Assembly: GCF_036325985.1 (NCBI RefSeq)
Contig: NZ_JAUHLI010000029.1
Coordinates: 1 to 18,159, forward strand
DNA: 18,159 nt
DNA from: Alkalimonas cellulosilytica
Lineage (GTDB): Bacteria; Pseudomonadota; Gammaproteobacteria; Enterobacterales; Alteromonadaceae
Direction of reading: 5' to 3'
The notes beneath the pieces are model-generated. The model made no database searches and was not told the origin of the DNA. It was given only the letters and a program-made list of their open reading frames with translations. This document shows positions 6,461 to 13,594 of the stretch, piece after piece. Position 1 is the first letter of the stretch; each line of letters begins with the position of its first letter. Both the position numbers and the translations under genes were made by a program.

Positions 6461-6643
6461 TTACTCCTCCACTTGAACCATGTAGTACACAGCATTGATC
6501 ATGCCGCGAACAGATGGTGTGTCTTCTAATTCAACCGTATGTCCAATACGACGCAGACCCAAACCACGCAATGTAGCGATGTGTTTTGGCAGGCGACCAA
6601 TGCTGGACTTGGTCTGAGTTACTTTCACTGTCTTTTTAGCCAT
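6461..6643 (-). CDS. rpmD: 50S ribosomal protein L30
   Basis: The short 60-residue product carries TQTKSSIGRLPKHIATLRGL and LEDTPSVRGMINAV, the two conserved parts of bacterial L30. It is one residue longer than the E. coli protein. L30 is a small alpha-beta protein on the solvent side of the large subunit, near 5S rRNA and helix 38 of 23S rRNA. It lies six bases after rpsE and three bases before rplO, so translational coupling is likely. Nothing unusual is visible. Confidence 0.98.
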   Translation of the reverse strand: MAKKTVKVTQTKSSIGRLPKHIATLRGLGLRRIGHTVELEDTPSVRGMINAVYYMVQVEE

Positions 6644-6649
6644 GGCAGA

Positions 6650-7153
6650 TTACCCCAGAATATCGTCCACGCGCAGGCCACGCTTAGCAGCAATCTGAGC
6701 TGGTGACTTCACAGAAGCCAGAGCGTCGATAGTGGCGCGAACTACGTTGATTGGGTTGGTAGAGCCGTAGCACTTGGACAGGATGTTTTGAACACCTGCT
6801 ACTTCCAGTACTGCACGCATGGCACCACCCGCGATCAAACCGGTACCTTCAGAGGCCGGCTGCATGTAGACATTGGAGCCAGAATGCACACCACGCGTTG
6901 GGTGATGCAAAGTATGGCCATTCAATTCTACCTGAGTCATGTTACGACGCGCTTTTTCCATTGCCTTTTGAATGGCAGCAGGAACTTCGCGAGCTTTACC
7001 GTAACCGTAACCTACACGGCCATTGCCGTCACCGACTACAGTCAGAGCTGTGAAGCTGAAAATACGACCACCTTTCACAACTTTGGAAACGCGGTTTACA
7101 GCAACCAGCTTTTCTTGCAAATCAGATTGTTGTTTCACTTCTTCGTTAGCCAT
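6650..7153 (-). CDS. rpsE: 30S ribosomal protein S5
   Basis: The 167-residue protein matches the length of E. coli S5. The N-terminal double-stranded RNA-binding fold (about 10-75) contains VNRVSKVVKGGRIFSFTALT, including the loop where spectinomycin-resistance changes occur in E. coli. The sequence there looks wild type. The C-terminal part has IAGGAMRAVLEVAGVQNILSK and a GSTNPINVVRAT segment. S5 acts with S4 at the mRNA entry channel and influences decoding accuracy. It sits nine bases downstream of rplR in standard spc order. Confidence 0.99.
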   Translation of the reverse strand: MANEEVKQQSDLQEKLVAVNRVSKVVKGGRIFSFTALTVVGDGNGRVGYGYGKAREVPAAIQKAMEKARRNMTQVELNGHTLHHPTRGVHSGSNVYMQPASEGTGLIAGGAMRAVLEVAGVQNILSKCYGSTNPINVVRATIDALASVKSPAQIAAKRGLRVDDILG

Positions 7154-7162
7154 GTGCTACTC

Positions 7163-7513
7163 CTAGAACTGAAGACCGGCTTCACGCGCCGCGTCTGCTA
7201 AAGCTTTCACGCGACCATGATACCGGAAGCCGCTACGATCAAAAGCACAAGCGGTTACGCCTTTGGCTACTGCACGCTCAGCGACAGCTTTACCTACAGC
7301 GGCTGCTGCATCGACGTTACCAGTGTACTTTAACGATTCACGGATGGCGTTCTCAACAGAGGACGCAGCCGCGATCACTTCAGCATTAGGTGCGATCAGC
7401 TGGGCATAGATGTGACGTGGCGTACGGTGCACAACCAGGCGATTCGCCCCTTGTTCGATAATAGTTCTGCGTACACGCTTGGCACGACGCAGACGAGCAA
7501 GTTTCTTATCCAT
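7163..7513 (-). CDS. rplR: 50S ribosomal protein L18
   Basis: This 116-residue protein is one shorter than E. coli L18. The basic N-terminal tail (MDKKLARLRRAKRVRRTI) and the C-terminal DRSGFRYHGRVKALADAARE are diagnostic. L18 binds 5S rRNA together with L5 and delivers it to the central protuberance; rplE, the partner gene, is in the same operon. The gene starts nine bases after rplF and ends nine bases before rpsE. Nothing in it is truncated or unusual. Confidence 0.99.
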   Translation of the reverse strand: MDKKLARLRRAKRVRRTIIEQGANRLVVHRTPRHIYAQLIAPNAEVIAAASSVENAIRESLKYTGNVDAAAAVGKAVAERAVAKGVTACAFDRSGFRYHGRVKALADAAREAGLQF

Positions 7514-7522
7514 CTTCCTACC

Positions 7523-8056
7523 CTACTTTTTCTTGGCTTCTTTGCGACGCACGTTTTCATCAGCATAACGTACACCTTTGCCTTTGTATGGCTCTGGCTT
7601 ACGATACGCGCGGATGTTCGCAGCAACCTGACCGACCAACTGCTTGTCACTGCCTTTTACCAGGACTTCAGTTTGGCTAGGTGTCTCAATGGTGATCCCT
7701 TCCGGAATTGCGAAGTTGATCGGGTGAGAGAAACCCAGGTTCATGTTCAGTACTTTGCCTTCGGTTTTGGCACGATAACCAACACCCACCAGTTCCAGCT
7801 TACGCGTGAAACCTTCAGTGACACCAGCCACCAGGTTGTTGATCAGAGCGCGGGCAGTACCTGCTTGTGCGATAGCGTTAGCGAAACCTTCACGTGGTGT
7901 GGTGCGAACCACATCACCGTCAATTACAATTTCAACCGCTGGATTGACATCAACTGTCAACTCGCCGTTTTTACCCTTGACTGCTACTGTCTGGCCATTC
8001 AGACTAACCTGAACACCAGCTGGGATAGCAATGGGGGCTTTTGCTACACGAGACAT
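7523..8056 (-). CDS. rplF: 50S ribosomal protein L6
   Basis: The 177-residue product has the E. coli length and two repeated alpha-beta domains, about 1-82 and 83-177. The signature near the C-terminus (EPYKGKGVRYADENVRRKE) identifies L6. The protein sits at the base of the L7/L12 stalk next to the sarcin-ricin loop and helps form the binding site for elongation factors; changes in it are linked to aminoglycoside resistance in E. coli. The gene begins 14 bases after rpsH, before rplR. Confidence 0.99.
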   Translation of the reverse strand: MSRVAKAPIAIPAGVQVSLNGQTVAVKGKNGELTVDVNPAVEIVIDGDVVRTTPREGFANAIAQAGTARALINNLVAGVTEGFTRKLELVGVGYRAKTEGKVLNMNLGFSHPINFAIPEGITIETPSQTEVLVKGSDKQLVGQVAANIRAYRKPEPYKGKGVRYADENVRRKEAKKK

Positions 8057-8070
8057 AGATTACCCCTCCG

Positions 8071-8463
8071 TTACGCTACGTAGCCGATGATTTCGCCACC
8101 GATCCCGACCTTGCGCGCAGCACGGTCAGTCATCAGCCCTTTAGATGTTGATACAATAGCAACACCCAAACCACCCATTACCTTCGGTAATTCGTCGCGT
8201 TTCTTGTAAATACGCAGACCTGGACGGCTAACACGATCGATGGTTTCAATTACAGGCTTGCCCTGAAAATACTTTAAAGTAACTTCCAGTTCAGGCTTGC
8301 CATCTTGTGCTACAGCGAAATCTTCGATGTAACCTTCACTCTTCAATACATTCGCAATTGCAATCTTCAGTTTTGAAGAAGGCATTTTTACCGCAACTTT
8401 ATTAGCCGACTGGCCGTTGCGGATGCGAGTAAACATATCCGCTACTGGATCTTGTAAACTCAT
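8071..8463 (-). CDS. rpsH: 30S ribosomal protein S8
   Basis: The 130-residue protein begins MSLQDPVADMFTRIRNGQ and ends with the RNA-binding signature STSKGLMTDRAARKVGIGGE. S8 is a primary binder of the 16S central domain (helix 21). In E. coli it also represses the spc operon by binding the mRNA around the rplE start, and a similar site is visible here at 9318-9349. Length is the same as in E. coli. The gene lies 21 bases after rpsN, with GGGAG upstream of its start. Confidence 0.99.
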   Translation of the reverse strand: MSLQDPVADMFTRIRNGQSANKVAVKMPSSKLKIAIANVLKSEGYIEDFAVAQDGKPELEVTLKYFQGKPVIETIDRVSRPGLRIYKKRDELPKVMGGLGVAIVSTSKGLMTDRAARKVGIGGEIIGYVA

Positions 8464-8484
8464 AGCTCGTTACTCCCGTGATTC

Positions 8485-8790
8485 TTACCAGCTAGCCTTG
8501 CGAAGGCCAGGAATTTCACCGCGCATTGCCGCTTCACGGACTTTGATCCGGCTCATGCCGAACTTGCGCAGGTACCCATGCGGACGACCAGTCACGCGGC
8601 AACGGTTACGTTGACGGGACGGGCTTGAATCACGCGGTAACGATTGCAGTTGCAGAACTGCAGCCCAACGGTCTTCATCAGACGTAGTAGGGTTTGCAAT
8701 CAGATCTTTCAGTGCGTGACGCTTTTCAGCGTATTTGGCTGCCAGCTTTGCACGCTTTTCTTCACGTGCTTTCATTGAATTTTTTGCCAT
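8485..8790 (-). CDS. rpsN: 30S ribosomal protein S14, zinc-free form
   Basis: The 101-residue protein is the long S14 form with RNRCRVTGRPHGYLRKFGMS followed by RIKVREAAMRGEIPGLRKASW. It lacks the CxxC...CxxC zinc ribbon of the short, zinc-binding S14 variants, so it does not depend on zinc, unlike L36 in the same operon. S14 is in the head of the small subunit, contacting S3, S10 and S19. It has the same length as E. coli S14, and the gene lies 11 bases after rplE in normal spc order. Confidence 0.99.
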   Translation of the reverse strand: MAKNSMKAREEKRAKLAAKYAEKRHALKDLIANPTTSDEDRWAAVLQLQSLPRDSSPSRQRNRCRVTGRPHGYLRKFGMSRIKVREAAMRGEIPGLRKASW

Positions 8791-8801
8791 AACCCTACAC
8801 C

Positions 8802-9341
8802 TTATTTCTTGAATGGGAAGTTAAATGCAGAAAGCAATGCACGGCCTTCATCATCAGAAGCAGCAGATGTGGTGATGGTAATATCCAAACCACGTACTGC
8901 GTCGACTTTGTCGTAGTCAACTTCTGGGAAGATGATTTGCTCACGCACGCCCATGCTAAAATTCCCACGGCCGTCAAAAGACTTAGGGTTAATTCCGCGG
9001 AAGTCACGGATACGTGGAATCGCAATGGATACCAAACGCTCCAGGAAATCCCACATACGCTCGCCACGCAGAGTGACTTTTGCGCCAATAGGGTAGCCTT
9101 CACGGATTTTGAAACCGGCAACTGATTTGCGCGCTTTAGTGATAAGCGGCTTCTGGCCAGCAATAGCAGTTAAATCTGCCACCGCGTTTTCCAGAATTTT
9201 TTTATCAGCAACTGCTTCACCCACACCCATATTGAGTGTGATTTTTTCAATCCGAGGGACTTGCATGACGCTGGTGTAGCCGAACTGTTTCATCAGTTCA
9301 GGAACTACGGTGTCTTTGTAAATTTCATGCAGTTTCGCCAT
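8802..9341 (-). CDS. rplE: 50S ribosomal protein L5
   Basis: The 179-residue protein starts MAKLHEIYKDTVVPELMKQF and contains MQVPRIEKITLNMGVGEA and GKP-like KPLITKARKSVAGFKIREG, the L5 signature. Length equals the E. coli protein. L5 binds 5S rRNA with L18 and L25 and forms the bridge to S13 in the small subunit. Its translation start is the regulatory point for S8 feedback in E. coli. The first codons (ATGGCGAAACTGCATGA) are, as far as I recall, identical to those of E. coli, although the protein diverges right after. It starts 19 bases after rplX. Confidence 0.99.
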   Translation of the reverse strand: MAKLHEIYKDTVVPELMKQFGYTSVMQVPRIEKITLNMGVGEAVADKKILENAVADLTAIAGQKPLITKARKSVAGFKIREGYPIGAKVTLRGERMWDFLERLVSIAIPRIRDFRGINPKSFDGRGNFSMGVREQIIFPEVDYDKVDAVRGLDITITTSAASDDEGRALLSAFNFPFKK

Positions 9342-9349
9342 CGTATTAC
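9318..9349 (-). promoter_or_regulatory. Probable S8-binding site at the rplE start
   Basis: The minus strand around the rplE start reads GTAATACGATGGCGAAACTG CATGAAATTTAC. GTAA (9346-9349) can pair with TTAC (9318-9321) to close a stem around the conserved core ACGATGGCGAAACTGCATG. In E. coli the corresponding mRNA element mimics 16S helix 21 and is bound by S8 to repress rplE and the genes after it. From memory, the E. coli closing pairs are GTAGT with ACTAC, so the change here would be partly compensated. Function is inferred from this likeness. Confidence 0.5.
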
Positions 9350-9360
9350 TCCAATAGCAA

Positions 9361-9675
9361 TTAGATTACTTCATTATTCGATTTGAAGAAGCGAACTTTC
9401 TTGCCTTCTTCAAAACGGAAACCAACACGATCTGCCTTTCCGGTTTTCGGATTGACAATCGCTACGTTTGATACGTGAATCGAGGCTTCTTTCTCGACGA
9501 TACCACCAGCCTGGTTTAATGCAGGAACTGGCTTCTGGTGTTTTTTCACCAGGTTCACGCCTGAAACATAAACACGGTTTTCATCCAATAATACTTTGGT
9601 GACTTTACCGGTTTTACCTTTGTCCTTGCCAGCAAGAACAATTACCTCGTCATCACGACGGATTTTAGTTGCCAT
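9361..9675 (-). CDS. rplX: 50S ribosomal protein L24
   Basis: This 104-residue protein has the E. coli length. Its KOW motif (residues about 7-34, DEVIVLAGKDKGKTGKVTKV) and the later SNVAIVNPKTGKADRVGFRF are diagnostic. L24 is an early assembly initiator that binds the 5' region of 23S rRNA and lies near the exit of the peptide tunnel. The gene is nine bases after rplN and 19 before rplE. Nothing unusual. Confidence 0.99.
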   Translation of the reverse strand: MATKIRRDDEVIVLAGKDKGKTGKVTKVLLDENRVYVSGVNLVKKHQKPVPALNQAGGIVEKEASIHVSNVAIVNPKTGKADRVGFRFEEGKKVRFFKSNNEVI

Positions 9676-9684
9676 GGTGACTCC

Positions 9685-10053
9685 TTACAGTACTTCTGGT
9701 GCCAGAGACACGATCTTCATAAACTTATCGCCACGAAGTTCACGTGTCACAGGTCCGAAGATACGTGTACCGATCGGTTCCAGCTTGGTGTTCAATAACA
9801 CCGCTGCATTGCGATCAAAACGGATTAATGACCCGTCCTGACGACGTACGCCTTTCCGCGTCCGCACCACCACTGCATTCAGTACGTCACCTTTTTTTAC
9901 CTTACCGCGAGGAATTGCTTCTTTCACAGTAACTTTGATGACATCACCAATTGCAGCATAGCGGCGGTGAGAACCACCTAAGACCTTAATACACATTACG
10001 CTGCGAGCGCCGCTGTTATCAGCGACATCCAGCATAGATTGCATCTGGATCAT
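9685..10053 (-). CDS. rplN: 50S ribosomal protein L14
   Basis: The 122-residue product begins MIQMQSMLDVADNSGARSVM and contains VRTRKGVRRQDGSLIRFDRN, the conserved core of L14; length equals E. coli. L14 is at the subunit interface, where it contacts 16S rRNA, L19 and the silencing factor RsfS. It is the first gene of the spc operon, placed about 80 bases after the promoter at 10140-10148, with CGGAGC as ribosome-binding site. Confidence 0.99.
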   Translation of the reverse strand: MIQMQSMLDVADNSGARSVMCIKVLGGSHRRYAAIGDVIKVTVKEAIPRGKVKKGDVLNAVVVRTRKGVRRQDGSLIRFDRNAAVLLNTKLEPIGTRIFGPVTRELRGDKFMKIVSLAPEVL

Positions 10054-10080
10054 CTTAGTGCTCCGTTATCCACTTAATTA

Positions 10081-10133
10081 GCCCTTATCGGGCCAAGCTG
10101 CTACAAATAGAAATTCCCCTCATAGACGAGGGG
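10081..10133 (-). ncRNA. Short structured leader of the spc transcript
   Basis: A 6-bp hairpin, CCCCTC pairing with GAGGGG around a six-base loop (10116-10133), would sit at the very 5' end of the spc mRNA, given a start near 10133. Further down, GCCC and GGGC (10081-10093) flank a five-base loop just before the rplN site. A 5'-terminal hairpin often protects mRNA from decay. A regulatory role is not shown, since S8 feedback acts further down, at rplE. Confidence 0.45.
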
Positions 10134-10139
10134 CGCGTG

Positions 10140-10148
10140 ATTATAACA
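10140..10148 (-). promoter_or_regulatory. spc operon promoter with extended -10
   Basis: On the minus strand TGTTATAAT (10140-10148) is a perfect TATAAT with the TGn extension. No good -35 lies at the right distance (TACCAC at 17 bases), as expected for an extended -10 promoter. The start would be near 10133, and the discriminator (CACGCG) is GC-rich, as in stringently controlled promoters. It lies 31 bases downstream of the S10 terminator and 86 bases before rplN, matching the E. coli arrangement of S10 and spc. Confidence 0.8.
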
Positions 10149-10178
10149 GCACTTTGGTTAAAGTGGTAGTTATCCAAT

Positions 10179-10206
10179 AAAAAAAGCGGCCCTTAGCGGG
10201 CCGCTT
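10179..10206 (-). terminator. Intrinsic terminator of the S10 operon
   Basis: On the minus strand AAGCGGCCC and GGGCCGCTT form a perfect 9-bp stem with a five-base loop (GCTAA), followed by seven T residues (10179-10185). It begins 15 bases after the rpsQ stop. It separates the S10 and spc units, which therefore rely on separate promoters, although read-through is possible. Confidence 0.95.
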
Positions 10207-10221
10207 CTATCTTCACCCTGC

Positions 10222-10476
10222 TTAGGATGCAGATTCTACGACGTTCACCAGCGTCCAGGACTTGGTCTTGGACAGTGGGCGACACTCACGGATCGTGACG
10301 ATATCGCCTGCTTTGCACTGGTTGGTTTCATCATGAACGTGCAATTTGGTCGTGCGCTTGATGAATTTCCCGTAGATCGGGTGCTTCACCTGACGCTCGA
10401 TGGCTACAACAATGGACTTATCCATTTTGTCGCTAACCACTTTACCTTGCAGTGTACGGGTGTTTTGTTCACTCAT
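10222..10476 (-). CDS. rpsQ: 30S ribosomal protein S17
   Basis: The 84-residue protein has the S17 signature KVVSDKMDKSIVVAIERQVK followed by HPIYGKFIKRTTKLHVHDE, and an OB-type beta-barrel fold. S17 is a primary binder in the 16S 5' domain and helps early assembly. Length is the same as in E. coli. Its ATG overlaps the stop of rpmC by one base (TAATG), so the two are translationally coupled. It is the last gene of the S10 operon, followed by the terminator. Confidence 0.99.
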   Translation of the reverse strand: MSEQNTRTLQGKVVSDKMDKSIVVAIERQVKHPIYGKFIKRTTKLHVHDETNQCKAGDIVTIRECRPLSKTKSWTLVNVVESAS

Positions 10477-10667
10477 TACGCACCTGCCTTCTCAGTCAAG
10501 ATTGTCTTTACACGCGCGATATCGCGACGTACGTTCTTCAGCAGATGAGTCTGAGCCAGTTGACCTGTGCTGGCCTGCATGCGCAAATTAAATTGCTCAC
10601 GCAGTAAGCTCAGGAGTTCAGCGTTCAACTCTTCAACGCTTTTTGCTTTCAGTTCGCTCGCTTTCAT
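10476..10667 (-). CDS. rpmC: 50S ribosomal protein L29
   Basis: The 63-residue product is all helical: MKASELKAKSVEELNAELLS followed by LLREQFNLRMQASTGQLAQT, the standard L29 coiled hairpin. Length equals E. coli. L29 is next to L23 at the peptide exit, where signal recognition particle and trigger factor dock. The gene overlaps both neighbours by one base (TAATG with rplP before and rpsQ after), so the three genes are coupled in translation. Confidence 0.99.
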   Translation of the reverse strand: MKASELKAKSVEELNAELLSLLREQFNLRMQASTGQLAQTHLLKNVRRDIARVKTILTEKAGA

Positions 10668-11080
10668 TACATTACCGTCCGCGTAACAAAGGTGGTCTTA
10701 AATGGAAGCTTCGCTGCGGCCAGGGAGAACGCATGGCGAGCAAGCTCTTCCGATACGCCATCCATTTCATACAGGACTTTGCCAGGTTTGATTTGGCATA
10801 CCCAGTAATCCACAGAACCCTTACCGCTACCCATCCGCACTTCCAGCGGCTTGGTGGTGATTGGTTTGTCTGGGAACACACGGATCCAGATTTTACCCAC
10901 ACGCTTCACCGCACGAGTCATCGCACGACGGGCAGCTTCGATTTGACGCGAAGTCATTTGACCGCGCTCAACAGATTTCAGTGCATAGGTACCAAAGCTG
11001 ACCTTGTCGCCTACTTGCGACAGGCCACGGTTACGGCCTTTATGCACTTTACGAAATTTAGTTCGTTTTGGTTGCAACAT
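10667..11080 (-). CDS. rplP: 50S ribosomal protein L16
   Basis: This 137-residue protein, one longer than E. coli L16, starts MLQPKRTKFRKVHKGRNRGL and contains RRAMTRAVKRVGKIWIRVFP. R82 in the loop VRMGSGKG corresponds to E. coli R81, the residue hydroxylated by the oxygenase RoxA (YcfD). L16 lies near the A site and the peptidyl transferase centre, and is a late-assembly protein. It follows rpsC by 12 bases and shares one base with rpmC. Confidence 0.99.
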   Translation of the reverse strand: MLQPKRTKFRKVHKGRNRGLSQVGDKVSFGTYALKSVERGQMTSRQIEAARRAMTRAVKRVGKIWIRVFPDKPITTKPLEVRMGSGKGSVDYWVCQIKPGKVLYEMDGVSEELARHAFSLAAAKLPFKTTFVTRTVM

Positions 11081-11092
11081 CGCTCAATACCC

Positions 11093-11803
11093 CTACTTAC
11101 CTTTACGGCCGGCAGCTTTCTTCGGCGCTTTAGGCTGATTCGTGTTGTTGGTGTTGCTGTTTGCCAAAGGCAAGTGGCCCAGGATTTCTCCTTTAAAGAT
11201 CCACACTTTCACACCAATGATACCGTAAGTGGTTAATGCTTCAGAGGTTGAATAGTCAATGTCCGCACGCAATGTATGCAGGGGTACACGACCTTCACGG
11301 TACCACTCGGTACGGGCAATTTCTGCACCGCCCAAACGGCCGCTTACTTCAACCTTGATGCCTTTAGCGCCTGTGCGCATAGCATTTTGTACCGCACGCT
11401 TCATCGCACGACGGAACATAACACGACGCTCCAGCTGACTGCTGATGTTGTCAGCAACCAGTTTGGCATCCAGCTCAGGTTTACGAATCTCAGAGATATT
11501 GATCTGAGCAGGTACGCCAGCAATGGCTGCGACGCGCTTGCGCAGTTTTTCAACATCTTCACCTTTTTTACCGATCACGATGCCTGGACGAGCCGTGTGA
11601 ATAGTCACACGAATGCTCTTGGCTGGACGCTCGATATCAATCCGGCTTACAGAAGCTGATTTCAGTTCTTTGGTCAGGTACTGACGTACCTTGAAATCAC
11701 CATTCAGGAAGTCCGGAAAGTCTTTCGAATTCGCGAACCAGGTCGAGCTCCAAGGCTTAGTGATACCTAGGCGAATCCCGTTAGGATGTACTTTCTGTCC
11801 CAT
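11093..11803 (-). CDS. rpsC: 30S ribosomal protein S3
   Basis: The 236-residue product begins MGQKVHPNGIRLGITKPWSS. An N-terminal KH domain holds the GxxG loop GKKG (residues 78-81, in RPGIVIGKKGEDVEKL), and the C-terminal domain carries GRLGGAEIARTEWYREGRVP. S3 forms part of the mRNA entry channel and helicase activity together with S4 and S5, in the small-subunit head. It is three residues longer than E. coli because of an Asn-rich and basic tail (NSNTNNTNQPKAPKKAAGRK). It lies nine bases after rplV. Confidence 0.99.
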   Translation of the reverse strand: MGQKVHPNGIRLGITKPWSSTWFANSKDFPDFLNGDFKVRQYLTKELKSASVSRIDIERPAKSIRVTIHTARPGIVIGKKGEDVEKLRKRVAAIAGVPAQINISEIRKPELDAKLVADNISSQLERRVMFRRAMKRAVQNAMRTGAKGIKVEVSGRLGGAEIARTEWYREGRVPLHTLRADIDYSTSEALTTYGIIGVKVWIFKGEILGHLPLANSNTNNTNQPKAPKKAAGRKGK

Positions 11804-11812
11804 TTCTCACTC

Positions 11813-12145
11813 CTAGTTATCAGCTACGATCACAGTAATGTGACTGGTACGCTTGACGATACGGTCAGCACGGCCTTTAGCGCGTGGCTTGATACGTTTC
11901 ATCGAAGGTGCTTCATCTACAAAGATGGTTTTCACTTTCAACGTATCAATGTCAGCACCTTCGTTGTGCTCTGCGTTGGCTACGGCTGATAAAAGGACAT
12001 TTTTCACCAGATGTGCAGCTTTTTTCGGGCTGTACGTCAGGATATCCAACGCCTTATCTACTGGCAGTCCGCGGATCTGATCAGCAACCAGACGAGTTTT
12101 CTGCGCAGAAGAACGGGCAAATTTGTGTTTAGCTAATGCTTGCAT
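11813..12145 (-). CDS. rplV: 50S ribosomal protein L22
   Basis: The 110-residue protein matches E. coli in length. Its beta-hairpin tip lines the peptide exit tunnel: the segment MKRIKPRAKGRADRIVKRTS corresponds to the loop in which macrolide-resistance deletions occur in E. coli, and it looks intact. L22 binds all domains of 23S rRNA and guides assembly. The gene follows rpsS by ten bases, and rpsC follows. Confidence 0.99.
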   Translation of the reverse strand: MQALAKHKFARSSAQKTRLVADQIRGLPVDKALDILTYSPKKAAHLVKNVLLSAVANAEHNEGADIDTLKVKTIFVDEAPSMKRIKPRAKGRADRIVKRTSHITVIVADN

Positions 12146-12155
12146 GATTCACCCC

Positions 12156-12434
12156 TTAGCGTTTTTTGGCCTTTTTGTCTGCCGCATGACCACGATAAGT
12201 ACGAGTTGGGGCAAATTCGCCCAGCTTGTGACCTACCATCTCTTCAGAGACAAACACAGGTACATGTTGACGACCATTATGGACAGCGATGGTCAATCCG
12301 ATCATATCAGGTATGATCATTGAACGACGGCTCCAAGTCTTAATAGGCTTCTTGTCACCGCTTTCCAACGCTTTCTCTACCTTCTTCAGCAAGTGAAGGT
12401 CGATAAATGGACCTTTCTTGAGAGAACGTGGCAT
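12156..12434 (-). CDS. rpsS: 30S ribosomal protein S19
   Basis: The 92-residue protein has MPRSLKKGPFIDLHLLKKVE at the start and GHKLGEFAPTRTYRGHAADK near the end, the standard S19 pattern. It forms a complex with S13 in the head of the small subunit, close to the tRNA. Length equals E. coli. The gene lies 16 bases after rplB and ten before rplV, in standard S10 order. Confidence 0.99.
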   Translation of the reverse strand: MPRSLKKGPFIDLHLLKKVEKALESGDKKPIKTWSRRSMIIPDMIGLTIAVHNGRQHVPVFVSEEMVGHKLGEFAPTRTYRGHAADKKAKKR

Positions 12435-12450
12435 GGCAATTCCTCACAAA

Positions 12451-13275
12451 TTATTTATCACGACGACGTACGATAAGTTTATCAGTACGCTTGTTTGAAC
12501 GAGTCTTGTACCCTTTGGTCGGTACGCCCCATGGTGTTACTGGGTGACGGCCACCAGAGGTACGGCCTTCACCACCACCGTGTGGGTGATCAACAGGGTT
12601 CATTACCACACCACGTACAGTAGGACGAACACCGCGCCAGCGCGTTGCACCCGCTTTACCGTATTGACGCAGCATGTGCTCCGCATTACCGATCTCACCG
12701 ATGGTTGCACGGCAGTCAGCCAGTACTTTACGTGTTTCACCACTGCGTAAACGCAGCAATACGTAAGCACCATCACGCGCGATAATCTGGATGAAGGCAC
12801 CGGCTGAACGAGCCATCTGGCCGCCCTTACCTGGCTTCATTTCCACATTGTGCACTACCTGACCAACCGGGATATTGCGCATCGGCAGGGTGTTGCCTGC
12901 TTTAATAGGTGCATCAACACCTGACTGCACGGTATCACCCGCTTTCATGCCTTTTGGTGCCAGGATGTAACGACGCTCACCATCTGCATACAGCACCAGG
13001 GCGATGTTGGCAGTACGGTTCGGATCGTATTCCAGGCGCTCAACTTTGGCAGGAATGCCATCTTTGGTGCGCTTGAAATCAACCAGACGGTAATGTTGCT
13101 TATGGCCACCACCAATGTGACGCGTAGTAATGCGACCATTGTTGTTACGACCACCAGTCTTGCTTTTCTTCTCTAACAAAGGCGCATACGGCTTGCCTTT
13201 GTACAGGTCCGGGTTAACCACTTTGATGACGTGGCGACGACCTGGTGATGTAGGTTTACACTTTACAAGTGCCAT
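12451..13275 (-). CDS. rplB: 50S ribosomal protein L2
   Basis: The 274-residue product is one longer than E. coli L2. It has an N-terminal RNA-binding domain (about 60-130), an SH3-like domain (about 130-200) and a C-terminal extension. H230 in VMNPVDHPHGGGEGRTSGGR corresponds to E. coli His229, needed for full peptidyl transferase activity. L2 contacts 23S rRNA close to the catalytic centre and helps join the subunits. It lies 16 bases after rplW. Nothing unusual. Confidence 0.99.
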   Translation of the reverse strand: MALVKCKPTSPGRRHVIKVVNPDLYKGKPYAPLLEKKSKTGGRNNNGRITTRHIGGGHKQHYRLVDFKRTKDGIPAKVERLEYDPNRTANIALVLYADGERRYILAPKGMKAGDTVQSGVDAPIKAGNTLPMRNIPVGQVVHNVEMKPGKGGQMARSAGAFIQIIARDGAYVLLRLRSGETRKVLADCRATIGEIGNAEHMLRQYGKAGATRWRGVRPTVRGVVMNPVDHPHGGGEGRTSGGRHPVTPWGVPTKGYKTRSNKRTDKLIVRRRDK

Positions 13276-13291
13276 TTCCTAACTCCTCTTC

Positions 13292-13594
13292 TTACTCAGC
13301 GCCGCCAACGAAATCGATTTCGCTGCCTTCTTTCAGGGTGACGTAGGCCTTTTTCCAGTCGCTACGCTTGCCCACGCGCAAACCGGTACGCTTGGTTTTA
13401 CCCTTCACGTTGACCGTGTTTACTGCAGTGACTTCGACATCAAACAGCTTTTGTACAGCTGCTTTGATATCGGCTTTGGTGGCAGTAGTGGCTACTTTGA
13501 AAACGACGGTGTTGAAGTTTTCTGCCGCAATGGTGCTCTTTTCAGATACATGCGGAGCAAGAATTACTTTCAGCAAACGTTCTTCGCGCATCAT
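13292..13594 (-). CDS. rplW: 50S ribosomal protein L23
   Basis: The 100-residue protein begins MMREERLLKVILAPHVSEKS, aligning with E. coli MIREERLLKV at equal length, so the first ATG is taken as the start. L23 sits at the tunnel exit and is the main docking site for trigger factor and signal recognition particle; the conserved FVGGAE end is present. The start overlaps the rplD stop by four bases (ATGA), which implies translational coupling between the two genes. Confidence 0.98.
   Translation of the reverse strand: MMREERLLKVILAPHVSEKSTIAAENFNTVVFKVATTATKADIKAAVQKLFDVEVTAVNTVNVKGKTKRTGLRVGKRSDWKKAYVTLKEGSEIDFVGGAE

Noticed and set aside
7412..8083. Long open frame on the plus strand (about 223 codons) opposite rplR and rplF
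   Set aside because: It lies fully antisense to conserved ribosomal protein genes, shows no recognisable motif and has no ribosome-binding site.
10643..11236. Plus-strand open frame of about 197 codons opposite rplP and rpsC
   Set aside because: It is a shadow of the biased codons of the real genes, with no domain or translation signal.
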